Assembly: GCA_963719345.1 (NCBI GenBank)
Contig: CAVRCA010000001.1
Span: 1,178,001 to 1,242,000, forward strand
Direction: 5' to 3'
DNA: 64,000 bases
Origin: CAVRCA01 sp963719345
GTDB taxonomy: Bacteria > Pseudomonadota > Alphaproteobacteria > Acetobacterales > Acetobacteraceae
Below are positions 54,407-63,730 of this stretch, in pieces. The notes under the pieces were generated by a model. The model saw only the letters and a program-made list of their open reading frames with translations. It was not told where the DNA came from and did not search any database. Within the stretch, counting starts at the first letter, position 1. Every line of letters begins with the position of its first letter. The position numbers and the translations under genes are program-made.

Positions 54407-55363
54407 TCAGCTGCTGCCGATCAGAACGCCCGTCGCGAACACCAGCGCGCCGCCAAACATGACCTGAAAGGTAGCGGCCAGCGGAGGCGTGTCCATGTAG
54501 CGCCACCGGATCCAGCTGATGACAGCCAGTTCCACGGCTACCACGACGAAGGCTATCACCATAGCCGTCCAGAAGGCTGGGATCAGGAACGGCAGGGTGT
54601 GGCCGATGCCGCCAAGCGTGGTCATCAGTCCGCAGATCGCACCCCGCGCCAGGGGTGCTCCGCGTCCGGTGAGGCTGCCATTGTCCGACAGGGCCTCGGC
54701 AAACCCCATCGAGATGCCGGCCCCGATCGACGCCGCAAGGCCGACGACGAACGCGTCCCATGACCGGCCTGTCGCGAAGGCCGCGGCAAAGATCGGCGCG
54801 AGAGTGGAAACCGAGCCATCCATTAGTCCGGCCAAGCCGGGCTGGATGACGCGCAGGACGAACATCTGGCGCTGTGTGTATTCCTCCCGCTGCCGCACGG
54901 CTTCCGGCACGTTCTGCGCAACCAGCCGGTCCGCGGCCCGCTCGTGACGCTCCTCCTCCTCCGCCAGATCGCCGAGCAACCGACGGATCGAAGCGTCCGA
55001 GGAACGTCCGGCCGCCCGCTGGTAGAAGCGCTGTGTCTCGAGTTCCATCTCGTGCGCGAGCTTGCGCACGGCCTCGATCCCGAGCGGGCGCACCTGCCAC
55101 ACCGGCTTGCGCTGAACGAAGCCCCGGATGTCCTGGCGTCGGATAAGCGGAATGTGTTCGCCGAACTTCTCCTGAAAAAGTTCCAGCAGGCGCCGCCGGT
55201 GACCGCCCTCTTCGGCGGCCATCTCACTGAACACCTTGGCCGTAGCCGGGAAATCCTCACGGAGCCCGTCAGCGACGTCCGCGTAGATGCGGCCATCCTC
55301 TTCCTCGCTACTGATGGCAAGGGCGAGGATCTCCTTCTCCCCCAAGTCTGAAAAATCGCGCAT
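54407..55363 (-). CDS. mbfA: Membrane-bound ferritin MbfA (ferritin-like + VIT1 iron exporter)
   Basis: The 318-residue protein has an N-terminal ferritin/rubrerythrin-like domain (about 1-150) with paired glutamates ([35 protein letters not shown]), and a C-terminal VIT1/CCC1 membrane domain (about 165-318; [41 protein letters not shown]). MbfA of Agrobacterium and Bradyrhizobium exports iron and protects from iron and peroxide stress, under Irr control. A palindrome directly upstream of the start is the likely control site. Confidence 0.92.
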   Translation of the reverse strand: MRDFSDLGEKEILALAISSEEEDGRIYADVADGLREDFPATAKVFSEMAAEEGGHRRRLLELFQEKFGEHIPLIRRQDIRGFVQRKPVWQVRPLGIEAVRKLAHEMELETQRFYQRAAGRSSDASIRRLLGDLAEEEERHERAADRLVAQNVPEAVRQREEYTQRQMFVLRVIQPGLAGLMDGSVSTLAPIFAAAFATGRSWDAFVVGLAASIGAGISMGFAEALSDNGSLTGRGAPLARGAICGLMTTLGGIGHTLPFLIPAFWTAMVIAFVVVAVELAVISWIRWRYMDTPPLAATFQVMFGGALVFATGVLIGSS

Positions 55364-55372
55364 CAGCCGAAT

Positions 55373-55386
55373 GTGGCAAATGCCAC
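55373..55386. promoter_or_regulatory. Operator-like inverted repeat at mbfA
   Basis: GTGGCAAATGCCAC is a 6-base inverted repeat with a 2-base centre, starting 10 bases upstream of the mbfA ATG. On the minus strand a TTGACT/TTGACG -35-like element lies about 20 bases further upstream, so a protein bound here would block initiation. It does not obviously match the published Irr ICE box; the regulator is unknown. Confidence 0.5.
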
Positions 55387-55445
55387 TGCCGCGTCAAGTC
55401 AAAGCGTTATTCACCGCAAATGCTGCTTAGAGTATGACTCTGAAC

Positions 55446-55670
55446 TTATGCGCAACGAGCGATGCGTCTGATGCGGAGCATGGCGGGGGCAGCGTAGAGG
55501 AAAGCGGTGGCGGCTGTCGCCTTGCGAGCCGCCGATTGCGGCCGAACCAAGCGAAGCGCCGTAACCCATCGTCTCGGAAGAACGGCGAAGCCGACCCGAT
55601 CCGGCAGTTTGCGGACGATCTCGATGGCGATGCTTGTCGCCTCGGCGACGCGCTGGCTGCCATCGCGCCC
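55446..55670 (-). mobile_element. IS5-family transposase remnant
   Basis: The minus strand encodes ATSIAIEIVRKLPDRVGFAV, LPRRWV, then in another frame FAWFGRNRRLA, then again ATAFLYAAPAMLRIRRIAR. In intact IS5-type transposases these form one block (VEIVRK...GFxVLPRRWVVER.FAWLGRNRRLA...AFLYAASxMLLIRR). Only the C-terminal part survives, with two compensating frameshifts. No terminal inverted repeats were identified. Confidence 0.65.
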
Positions 55671-56162
55671 GGCCCGCTCGCGATCCTGCGACCGTCGCCG
55701 TGATCGCGGCCATGCCCGCCAAGGAGGTCGACGAACCATTCGTCCGGCGGATTGAACACAGTTCGATGACGAGCGCGGCAGATCTCGCCAGCAAGAAGAG
55801 GCCCGTTGCACTCCGTTGCAATTACTCCGTTAACCTTGCTCGCGGTCCGCACCAAATTGTCCGTCCCAACCTCTCCGAGGGCAAAGAAGGCTTCATGCGC
55901 AACGCCGCTTCCAGCCGCCTTTGCCGTGATCGCGTGGGCACCGCACCAGCAATACCTCGCGAGAGAGGGTCATCAACGTACAGGATGTAGGCGACAAAAG
56001 TCGGCGTTGCGTTCGCCGCAGACAGTGGCGAAGTGCTAGCACAGTTCACCATGGACAAGCACCGCGGCACATCGAGCGGTGGGCTGATCATCTCCGCAAC
56101 AGGCAGACGCACAGCTTCATCCGGGGCTCACGTCAAAATCACATCGGTATAAGGGGATCATC
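55671..56162. other. Stretch without a recognisable gene in a decayed region
   Basis: About 490 bases between the IS5 remnant and the efflux-protein remnant. Short open frames exist on both strands (for example 55822-56112 minus) but none shows a recognisable domain, and base composition is less GC-rich than the neighbouring genes. It is probably intergenic debris of past insertions. Confidence 0.4.
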
Positions 56163-56521
56163 ATGCTTTGCCTTTTCTCCCTGCGGCGTTCACTCGCGAT
56201 TACGTTTGCCGCCACGGCGTTGCTGGCGCTTGCATCACCTCGGGCAGAGGCGCGTGTTGCTGAGCCTCGGGTTCGCTCCGCGCAGCGCTCAGTGCAGATC
56301 GCGCTCAACACCTACCGGGCCGGCACCGCCGCCATACCAATGTCATTACCCAGCAGACCGCGTTGCTGAACGACCAGCAGACCGCCCTTTCGGTCCAGGA
56401 GCAGCGGCTCGTCGCCAGCGTGGCCCTGGTGCAGGCGCTGGGCGGCGGGTTCACGACGGTAAACCTGCCGACGCGCGACAAGCTTCAGACCGGACTGCCG
56501 TTCCTGAAATACTTAAGGTAA
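56163..56521 (+). pseudogene. Fragment of a NodT-type RND efflux outer-membrane lipoprotein
   Basis: After a signal-like start (LAITFAATALLALASPRAEA) the frame gives RSAQRSVQIALNTYRAGTAA. It then breaks near 56331 and the neighbouring frame continues as NVITQQTALLNDQQTALSVQ, EQRLVASVALVQALGGGF, ending LPFLKYLR at TAA 56519-56521. This is the last roughly 80 residues of a TolC/NodT outer-membrane factor. Nearly 400 residues are missing, and the N-terminal leader may come from another gene. No RND pump or adaptor is adjacent. Confidence 0.7.
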
Positions 56522-56590
56522 TGTTCCGGGCGGCGGCTATGCACGCGAAAGGATGTCGGAGACGCGCTTTTTGCTCAACGCGAGGGTCGA

Positions 56591-57847
56591 CTACGCGATC
56601 TTGCGATGTTCGACCTCGCGAGCGGTCTCCGGCATGGCCAGCAGCAAGGCCCCGAGGGCGACACAGGCGGCGGCCCCGAAGGTCAGAAACGCCGACCGAG
56701 TAACCGAAATGGTCCACAATGAGCCCAGCAGCCAGCCCGCTGAGGGATGCGCCCGCGCCCTGCATGGTCGCGACCGCGCCTTGCGCGAGGTTGTAGCGCC
56801 CGGTGCCCCGCATCAGGTCGGCGATGACCAAGGGCGTGATCGCTCCGAAGATGCCGGCGCCGATCCCGTCGAGCAACTGCACTCCGATCAGCCAGGGCGC
56901 TTTGTCCGAGAAGGTGTAGAGCAGCGCCCGTACGGGCAGCACCGCAAAGCCGACCAGCAGGATCGGCTTGCGTCCGAATGCGGTCCGCCGTGCGTCCGAC
57001 AGCGATCGCCACAGGCAACATGATGAGCTGGGCCGCGATGATGCAGGACGACATCATGGCGGTCGCCCACTTGGGATCGGCCTGGGCGAGCTTCTGGCCG
57101 ACCAGCGGCAGCAGTGGCGCATTGGCGAAATGGAACAGCATGGCGCAGAGCGCAAACACGACCAGCGGCCGGCAGCGCAGCAGGACCGAGTAGCCGGACG
57201 GGCCTGTCCTCGCCTTCACCTCCGCTTCTCCGTCATCCAACCACGCGCGCGGTTCTGGTCGATGGCGGCGCGGGGGATCGACAGCACGGCGATCGCCGCC
57301 AGCAGTGCGAACACCGGCACCAGCAGGAACACGGCGCGCTGCGAGAACAGGTGCCGATGCCGCCGGCCGCTGCGGCAATGGCGACGTTGCCGGCATGGTC
57401 GAACGCCGAGTTGCGCCCCATTCGGCGGGCCAGGTGCTGGCGGGCATAAAGGCCAAGGGTCACGGCCGCGACGGCTGGGCCGAACACGTCGCCGACGACG
57501 GCTATTGCGGTGTTGGCGAGCATCACGGGCCAGAAGGTCGGTACGGCGAAGATCACCAGGGCGCCGATCGCGAGCACGACGAGGGCCAGGACGACGGCCC
57601 CTCGCTTGCGCCGCGTTGCATCGATTGCCGCGCCGGCCGGCGTCTGCGCCGCCAAACCGAGCAGGCCGCCGATCGTCGTCACCCAGCCGACCTCGGTCTG
57701 GCTCCAATGCTGCTGGGTAACGAGAAACACGTTGAGGTACGGCCCCAACGCGCCGCGCACATCGGCCAGCAGGAAGTTGACGGCATCGAGCGAGCGCGGT
57801 CGGAAGCCCGCGCGCCGCGCCTGCTCGATAACCCCGTTCTCGGCCAC
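56591..57847 (-). pseudogene. MFS transporter with about four frameshifts
   Basis: From ATG 57847 the frame gives SLDAVNFLLADVRGALGPYL, NVFLVTQQHWSQTEVGWVTT and AGAAIDATRRKRGA, an MFS permease. It shifts near 57356 (lost C in a CCC run, resuming TLFSQRAVFLLVPVFALLAA), near 57230, near 56990 (resuming AFGRKPILLVGFAVLPVRAL) and near 56705 (resuming FLTFGAAACVALGALLLAM). The end is PETAREVEHRKIA with TAG at 56591-56593. The restored protein would be about 415 residues with 12 helices. It is the last gene of a minus-strand run, three bases after the DMT gene. Confidence 0.75.
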
Positions 57848-57849
57848 GC

Positions 57850-58305
57850 CTAGAACAGTGCGATCAGGACGATGCCGCCGGTCATCAGCACGCCCCCCAG
57901 CATGCGCCAGACGTTGAGGCTGTGCTGCTCAATGCCGAACAGGCCGAAATGGTCGATAGCCAACGACATCAGGATGTTCGCCGTGATCGTCAGTCCGGCG
58001 AATGGCCCTGCGCCGATCTTGTCCACGAACAGCAGGCCCATGATGACCGCAAAGGCGCCGACCAGCCCGCCAAGCGGCGCCCACCAAGGCATCGTCGCGA
58101 TGCCCTTCATCGAGGGCAATGGATTGGGCAGGCAGCAGAACAGCACCAGCAGGAAAGCCACGACCGGCAGGAATGAGACGGTGCTGGCGAGCCAGGGATT
58201 CTCAAGCGAGCTCGCGGAGGCGCCGTTCATCGGCGGCCCCCAGGCCTGGAGCGCGCCGGCAATGAGAATGAGGGGATAGAGCCAAGCCGCGCTGAGGTTC
58301 TGCAT
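57850..58305 (-). CDS. DMT-family membrane protein (DUF606/YdcZ-like)
   Basis: The 151-residue protein has five hydrophobic helices: LYPLILIAGALQAWGPPMNG, LASTVSFLPVVAFLLVLFCC, WWAPLGGLVGAFAVIMGLLF, PFAGLTITANILMSLAIDHF and MLGGVLMTGGIVLIAL. This is the half-size EamA-like DUF606/YdcZ pattern; such proteins usually dimerise as small-molecule exporters. The frame is intact although both flanking transporter genes are broken. Substrate unknown. Confidence 0.85.
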   Translation of the reverse strand: MQNLSAAWLYPLILIAGALQAWGPPMNGASASSLENPWLASTVSFLPVVAFLLVLFCCLPNPLPSMKGIATMPWWAPLGGLVGAFAVIMGLLFVDKIGAGPFAGLTITANILMSLAIDHFGLFGIEQHSLNVWRMLGGVLMTGGIVLIALF

Positions 58306-58326
58306 GCTGCTCTCCGGAAGATTGGT

Positions 58327-59701
58327 TCAGCCGAACGCGAAGGCGCCGGCGATGGCGAGAAGGAGGGCGGGCGGCATCACCAGCGGCGCCCAGCTTGAGG
58401 AAGGTCCAGGCGCTCACGCACTGGCCTTCCCGCCGCAAGGCGGTCAGCCAGAGGATGGTCGCGAGCGAGCCGGTGACGGACAGGTTCGGCCCGAGATCGA
58501 CGCCGATCAGGACGGCGCTGCGCACGTGGTCGGGGACGTGTGCCAGCTCAACGACGCGACCTGCGACCAGGCCGGCCGGCAGGTTGTTGACCAGGTTGCA
58601 GCCGACCGCGAGCGACGCACGCCGGCAGCCCAAGCTGCCAGGGTCGCGGAGTGCTGCACCAGGTTTTGCAGCAGCATCCGCAAGTGCCTGCGTCACGCCG
58701 GTCTTCTCCAGCGCCTCCACCAGCACGAACAGCCCGGCGACGAGCGGCAGCACGCCCCAGGAGATGTTCGTCGAATGACCTCCAGCGGTCCGCGATTTGA
58801 GCCGCGTCAGCACCAGGAGCGCGGTCGCTCCACCGGCCAGGAAAGTCGGCAAGCCAAGCTGGATGTCGAAGCCCGAGGAGACGAGCAGTACCGCGCCGGT
58901 GGCGACGATGCCGAACGCCGCCATCTTGCCGGCAGCCGACAGGGCCGGCACGCCGATCTCGGCTCGACACGGGCTGCCCCAGCCTGCCCCGCTGGGTCCA
59001 GCGCAGGACGACGTAGGTGGCCAGTGATCGAGAGCACCGACGGCAGCGCGTAGCGGGGCAGCCATTGCAGCAGCGGCGGCATGTGGCTGCCGTAGATCAC
59101 CAGGTTCGCCGGGTTGGAGATCGGCAGCACGAAGCTCGCCGCGTTGGCGATGAAGGCGCAGATCAGACAGGTAGGGCAGCGGCTCCTTCGCCTCGGCGGC
59201 CTTCACGACGGCGGCGACCGCCGGCGTCAGCACGACGGCCGTCGCGTCGTTGGACAGGAACACCGTCACGACCGTGCCGACCCCGAACACCAAGGTGAAC
59301 AGCCGGCGGGCGGAGCCGCTTGCCAGCCGTGCGGCGCGCGCGGCGAGCCACTCGAACAAGCCCTCCTGCCGCGCCAGTTCGGACAGCAGCATCATGCCGG
59401 TCAGGAACAGGTAGACGTCCGTGCCTCTAGCGACGCCGGACCAGGCTTCGCCCGGCGACAGCAGGCCTAGCGCCACCAGCAGGCCGGCGCCGGCGACGGC
59501 CCAGATGAATTCGGGCCACGAGAAAGGCCGGGTGATGACGCCGACAGTCGCCAGCCCCGCAATCCCCCAGGTGCTCCAAGGCGACGCAAGAAGGGAGGCG
59601 ATCACCACTTCCCTCCATTGCGGTTGGTTCGCCGGTCCGGCACCGCTGACGTGCAAGTCACCGATAGGCCGCCAGCTCAAGACATCGAGTTGAGCGGGCA
59701 T
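58327..59701 (-). pseudogene. SLC13/ArsB-NhaD-type anion permease with several frameshifts
   Basis: The ATG at 59701 follows AAGGAG; the family-like region starts at LLASPWSTWGIAGL (a GTG at 59605 is an alternative start). Recognisable blocks are GTDVYLFLTGMMLLSELARQ, FLSNDATAVVLTPAVAAVV, then in other frames CAFIANAASFVLPISNPANL, LLQNLVQHSATLAAWAAGV, GCNLVNNLPAGLVAG and GVDLGPNLSVTGSLATILW. Shifts are near 59170, 59025, 58965, 58680, 58620 and 58390, and the end is LLLAIAGAFAFG. The blocks match ArsB/NhaD-like permeases. At least six frameshifts make it non-functional as written. Confidence 0.75.
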
Positions 59702-59857
59702 AAAGGTCTCCTTCAAGACGAAGTCGGGCGCGGCACCCGGCTGAGCTGGTTCGCTTCGGACGGAAGGCGTCGCTTGCTCCGGTTTCGCCGTGCGCACCAT
59801 GGCCGGACCCGTTGCGGTCTTTGCCCGCTTGCCGTTCTTCCTGGGATCAGTTGTCGG

Positions 59858-60592
59858 TTAGCGGGGCGCGTCGGGGCCGCCTGGAGACGGCGGCGCGTCA
59901 GGACCGGGCGGCGGGGCCATCCCTGGGCCGCCGGGCGGCGGCGGCCGATGGCCAGGACCCGGACGCGGCGGCGCCGCGACCTGCGCAAGGTGAGTCGCGT
60001 CCGGCCCGATGGACCGTGCCTCGATCACGCGGCCGAGCGGTCCCTCGCTTCCGAGGCCCTGCACGGTGAGAGGCGCCCCCGCCACAAGGATTGCGGCAAG
60101 ACGCTGTGCCTCCGGCGGTGGAAGGCGAACGATCGTCCCGTCCTCGAGCAGCGCGCCGTTCAAGTCGCCGCGTGGTCCATGCAGCGGGGCCTTGATGCGG
60201 CCCGTGGCGCTAAGCGCCTGCTGCGTGTCGCTTGGACCGGGCGGTCCACCCGGGCCGGTGTCGGTCACCGTCGTGCCGGTCGCGTCGTTTTTGACCGACA
60301 TCGCCTGCACCATCGGGATCGCCCGTGCCTTCAGGCCGCGGATCGTGACGGCATCGCCGGGCTTGATCGCATAGACGAGCTGGGTGCCGAGATGCGGCGG
60401 CAAATGCACCTCCGTCCCGTCGACCAGGATCAACCCGTCCACGTCGCCGCGCGGCGTCAAGCTGTATTCCGCTACCTTCCCCTGGATCGCCGGCAACTGG
60501 TTCGGATCGTAGGTAGCGGCGTTCTGAGCCACTGCCGCGCCGACACCGCCTGCGAGCAGCGTGGCGGCCAGCAGTATGTGTCTGGTCCTCAT
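59858..60592 (-). CDS. Exported protein with two tandem OB-like repeats and a Pro-rich tail
   Basis: The 244-residue protein has a Sec signal peptide (LLAATLLAGGVGAAVAQ). Two similar modules follow, residues about 36-100 and 128-195: VAEYSLTPRGDVDGLILVDG with VHLPPHLGTQL, and IKAPLHGPRGDLNGALLEDG with VRLPPPEAQRL. Both have the GDxxGxxLxDGTxVxLPP pattern of small beta barrels. The last 45 residues are rich in Pro and Gly. I know no assigned function. A sigma-54 promoter lies just upstream, next to an NtrC-type regulator gene, so it is probably the main target of the two-component system. Confidence 0.8.
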   Translation of the reverse strand: MRTRHILLAATLLAGGVGAAVAQNAATYDPNQLPAIQGKVAEYSLTPRGDVDGLILVDGTEVHLPPHLGTQLVYAIKPGDAVTIRGLKARAIPMVQAMSVKNDATGTTVTDTGPGGPPGPSDTQQALSATGRIKAPLHGPRGDLNGALLEDGTIVRLPPPEAQRLAAILVAGAPLTVQGLGSEGPLGRVIEARSIGPDATHLAQVAAPPRPGPGHRPPPPGGPGMAPPPGPDAPPSPGGPDAPR

Positions 60593-60633
60593 GATGTCTC
60601 CGTCTTCAGGGCTCCAGGCCCGTCAGACGAAAG

Positions 60634-60648
60634 GCAACCATCGTGCCA
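60634..60648 (-). promoter_or_regulatory. Sigma-54 (-24/-12) promoter upstream of the exported repeat protein
   Basis: On the minus strand the sequence TGGCACGATGGTTGC (60648 to 60634) matches the sigma-54 consensus TGGCACG-N4-TTGC exactly. It is about 42 bases before the ATG at 60592. Inverted arms GGCAACCA (60633-60640) and TGGTTGCC (60667-60674) flank it and could also be regulator-binding. The adjacent response regulator has the GAFTGA loop needed to activate sigma-54 polymerase. Confidence 0.85.
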
Positions 60649-60656
60649 GTGCTAAG

Positions 60657-62079
60657 TCATTGTAACTGGTTGCCTGGTGTCTCCTCAGAAGAGGCCGTCC
60701 GGTCCGCTTCGGGGACGTCGTGTGTCCCATTTGCGGACCCAGTCAGCCTGTGGCGTTCCAGCTTCTGGTAGAGCAGCTGGCGCCGAATACCGAGCCGCTC
60801 TGCCGCCTGCGCCCGGTTGCCGCCTGACGCGGCGAGCGCCCGACGGATCAGCTCCACCTCCACGCGCGCAGACCACCTCCGGCAGAGTCCCTTCCAGCCA
60901 ATCCATAGGTTCGGCAGCCCCATCGGACGCTGGGTGTGGGGCAGCCAGGAAAGCCAAGTCTTCCGCGGTGATAATCGGCCGGCGCACGAGCGTGGACGCG
61001 CGCTTCATAGCGTTCAGCAGCTCACGCACGTTGCCAGGCCAGGGATGGACCAGCAGACGCGAGGCAGCGGCGGCCGAGAGGCGCTTGGGCGTGCCCCCCT
61101 GGATGGACAAGGCCAGGAAGTGCTCGGCCAGTGGGATGATGTCGGCCAAGCGCTCACGCAGCGGCGGCAGAGCCACGGGCACCACGCCCAGCCGATAATA
61201 CAGGTCCTCGCGGAACCTGCCGTCCCGCACTGCTTGCAGCAGGTCGCGATGGGTCGCCGCGATGACCCGCACGTCGATCGGCACAGGCCTGCCGCCGACT
61301 GGCGTCACCATCCGCTCCTGCAGGGCGCGCAGCAGCTTGGGCTGCATGGCGAGCTCCATATCGCCGATCTCGTCGAGGAACAGCGTCCCGCCCTGCGCCT
61401 CGCGAAACGAGCCGGCCCGGTCGGTGACCGCGCCGGTGAATGCGCCCCGGACATGGCCGAACAGCAGGCTCTCCAGCAACTCGGCGGGGATCGCCGCGCA
61501 GTTCACCGGCACGAAGGGCGATTTCGATCTGCTGCCGTAGCGATGAATGGCGCGCGCCACCACCTCTTTGCCCGTCCCGGTCTCGCCCAGGAGGAGCACC
61601 GTCGCGTCGCCGTCCGCTAGCAGGCCCACGGATTTCTGCACCTCCCGCATGGCGGCGCTCGAGCCGACGAGATCGCCCTCCCGGCCCATCGTTGGAGCGG
61701 ATGGAGCGGACGCAGCCTCCCCGGCTGGCAACATCCGCGCGAGTAGGGCTTTGAGCCCGTCGCGCCCAATAGGCTTGGCCAGGTGGTCGGCTGCGCCCAG
61801 CCGCATCGCTTCGATCGTATTGTCGCTGCTCGGTACGGCGGTCAGTATTGCGACGGGCGGCGCGCCCTGCTTCGCGCGAATGCGACGGAGAACATCCATG
61901 CCGTCCATCCCCGGCATCCGCAGGTCCAGCAGCACCGCGTCCGCCTGGTGTCGGGACAGCCAGGCCAGCGCCGCCTCCCCGTCTGCCGCCTCGGCCGTGG
62001 CGTGGCCGAGATCGCCCAGGGCAGTTGCGATCGCGCTGCGGAGCGCGCGATCATCATCGACGATCAGGATGGTGGTCAC
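60657..62079 (-). pseudogene. NtrC-family sigma-54 response regulator, frameshifted before the Fis domain
   Basis: GTG 62079 overlaps the kinase stop (GTGA). The frame gives a receiver domain (ILIVDDDRALRSAIATALGD; phospho-Asp in AVLLDLRMPG), then an AAA+ domain with LLLGETGTGKEVVARAI, the sigma-54 contact loop GHVRGAFTGAVTD, and GGTLFLDEIGDMELAMQPK. After DWLEGTLPEVV (about 60870) the frame changes; the other frame continues as ARVEVELIRRALAASGGNRA and QAAERLGIRRQLLYQKLERH, a Fis-type helix-turn-helix, ending at 60657. One base in a GCGCGC run accounts for it. Without repair, the DNA-binding domain is lost. Confidence 0.88.
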
Positions 62080-63551
62080 GGGCCCGCCTGCGGGAGTTCG
62101 AGGGCGAATGTAGCACCGCGCGAAGGACCACCGGCGTGCCGCAGCACGAGCCGTCCGCCATGCGCCTCCGCCAACTCGCGCGCGATGGCCAGACCCAGGC
62201 CGGTGCCCTCCGGACGGCCGGTGACGAACGGCTCGAACAGGCAATCCCTCAGTTCGGGAGCCACACCGGCGCCGTTATCCGCGACGGTCAGGACCAGCAG
62301 GTCCGGGCTGCGCTCCGCGGCGACGATCACGGACCCGCCCTGGGGCGCATGCCGGATCGCGTTCGTCAGCAGGTTGCCCAGCATCCGCCCGACCACGGCT
62401 GCGTCGAACGACGCCGTGCCGGACGCATTCTCGATTGCCACTGTCAACGCCTTTGCCGCCGCCGTCTCCCTGTGCTGGGCCATCATGGCGCACAGGAACG
62501 TCGCGAGATCGATCACCGCCGGTTTCGGCTGAACCCGCTGGGTCATGGCCAGCAACTCGCCCACCAGGGCGTCGAGCCGGTCGATCTGACCGAGCATGTC
62601 GCTGATCGCCGCACGACGCCTATGATCGTCGCCCGCAAGCCCATTCTCGCCTTGGAGACGGGCCGCCGCGATCGGGTTGCGGATCTCATGCGCAACACCC
62701 GCGGCGACCCGGCCCAAGGCCGCCAGCCGCTCCGCCTTGGTTGCCCGCGCGGACATGTCGTCCGCCTCGCGTCGGGCTGCCGCAACCCGAACGCCGGCAT
62801 CATTCAGCGCGTCGATGATCTGGTCCAGCTCACGCTCTCCGGTCCGATGCACGGTCGGCATCCCGCCGGATCCTGCGGTCCGGAGAGCGTCCTGAATGCC
62901 CCGCACATGCCGGCCCCAAACGAGAAGCGTCCGGCCGAGCCAGCCGGACATCATCACCATGAGCGCCAGCAACACGCCCAGCCCGAGCTGGAGTGGCCGA
63001 AATCCCTGCACGGAGCGGACGCGTGTCATGGTCCAAGCAGTCAGACCATTGAGCGGACCGGAGAGAGGGCAAGCGTGCAGCAGCAGCGTCTGCCTCCCGG
63101 ATGTCGAGCGCCGATCGATCGATTGCTCGTCACGCGCCGCTTGCTGATTGATCGCCTGGATCTGGTCGCGTTCGGCCGCCGGCAGATCCGTCTTCGGTCC
63201 AGTGCCTTCATAAGTCGGGAACGCATAGGCCAATGGCCCGGCATCCGACTGCCAGATGCCTCCTTCGACGCCCGACTGGTTCACCAGCGCCAAACCGACC
63301 GCCGTCGCGAGATCGGAGCGGAGCTTGCCGTCGATGTAACCTGGCTCAGCAGGACCTGCCCAGTTCGCGGTGTAGAAACCGTAGCGGTCGCGGATCAGGT
63401 TGCAGGCGCGCGCCACTACGGCTTCTGCGCGACCCACCTGAGCCTCCGTCGATTGCTGATAGAGTTCGTGCAGCAGGAGGCCGACGGCAATGCACGCAAT
63501 CAGTGACAAACTCCAAATCACAAGAAGCCGGAGTCTGAGGGATTGCAACAT
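62076..63551 (-). CDS. Membrane sensor histidine kinase
   Basis: The protein of about 491 residues has a first transmembrane helix (LLVIWSLSLIACIAVGLLL), a periplasmic sensor loop of about 150 residues, a second helix (LGLGVLLALMVMMSGWLG), a linker, then HisKA with the phospho-accepting His in GRVAAGVAHEIRNPIAAAR. The HATPase domain has LLTNAIRHAP, VADNGAGVAPEL and EGTGLGLAIAREL. ATG 63551 is chosen because AGAAGAG lies 7 bases upstream; GTG 63557 is possible. It is coupled to the NtrC-type regulator. The periplasmic ligand is unknown; the frame is intact. Confidence 0.9.
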   Translation of the reverse strand: MLQSLRLRLLVIWSLSLIACIAVGLLLHELYQQSTEAQVGRAEAVVARACNLIRDRYGFYTANWAGPAEPGYIDGKLRSDLATAVGLALVNQSGVEGGIWQSDAGPLAYAFPTYEGTGPKTDLPAAERDQIQAINQQAARDEQSIDRRSTSGRQTLLLHACPLSGPLNGLTAWTMTRVRSVQGFRPLQLGLGVLLALMVMMSGWLGRTLLVWGRHVRGIQDALRTAGSGGMPTVHRTGERELDQIIDALNDAGVRVAAARREADDMSARATKAERLAALGRVAAGVAHEIRNPIAAARLQGENGLAGDDHRRRAAISDMLGQIDRLDALVGELLAMTQRVQPKPAVIDLATFLCAMMAQHRETAAAKALTVAIENASGTASFDAAVVGRMLGNLLTNAIRHAPQGGSVIVAAERSPDLLVLTVADNGAGVAPELRDCLFEPFVTGRPEGTGLGLAIARELAEAHGGRLVLRHAGGPSRGATFALELPQAGP

Positions 63552-63620
63552 GCACACGCTCTTCTGGGCATCCTGACTGGAGAGGCAAGGGCCCTGTTGA
63601 AGCCGAAGGCTGAAGCCAGC

Positions 63621-63730
63621 TCACTCGTCCCCCGCCGCCCAGTCCGCTGCATTTTTCGTCAAACAAATCCGCCCATGCGCGAGGAAACGGGTGAATGCGG
63701 CCCACGCTTCGGAAAGTGATCCCTCGCCTT
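63621..63730 (-). mobile_element. IS66-family transposase remnant
   Basis: The minus strand encodes SLSEAWAAFTRFLAHGRICL followed by TKNAAD. IS66 transposases have this near their C-terminus (W.ALTRFLDDGRICLTNNAAERALR). The frame departs from the family after NAAD. Only about 35 residues remain; the preceding open frame up to 63983 is not recognised. The remaining 270 bases to the window end show no identifiable gene. Confidence 0.55.
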
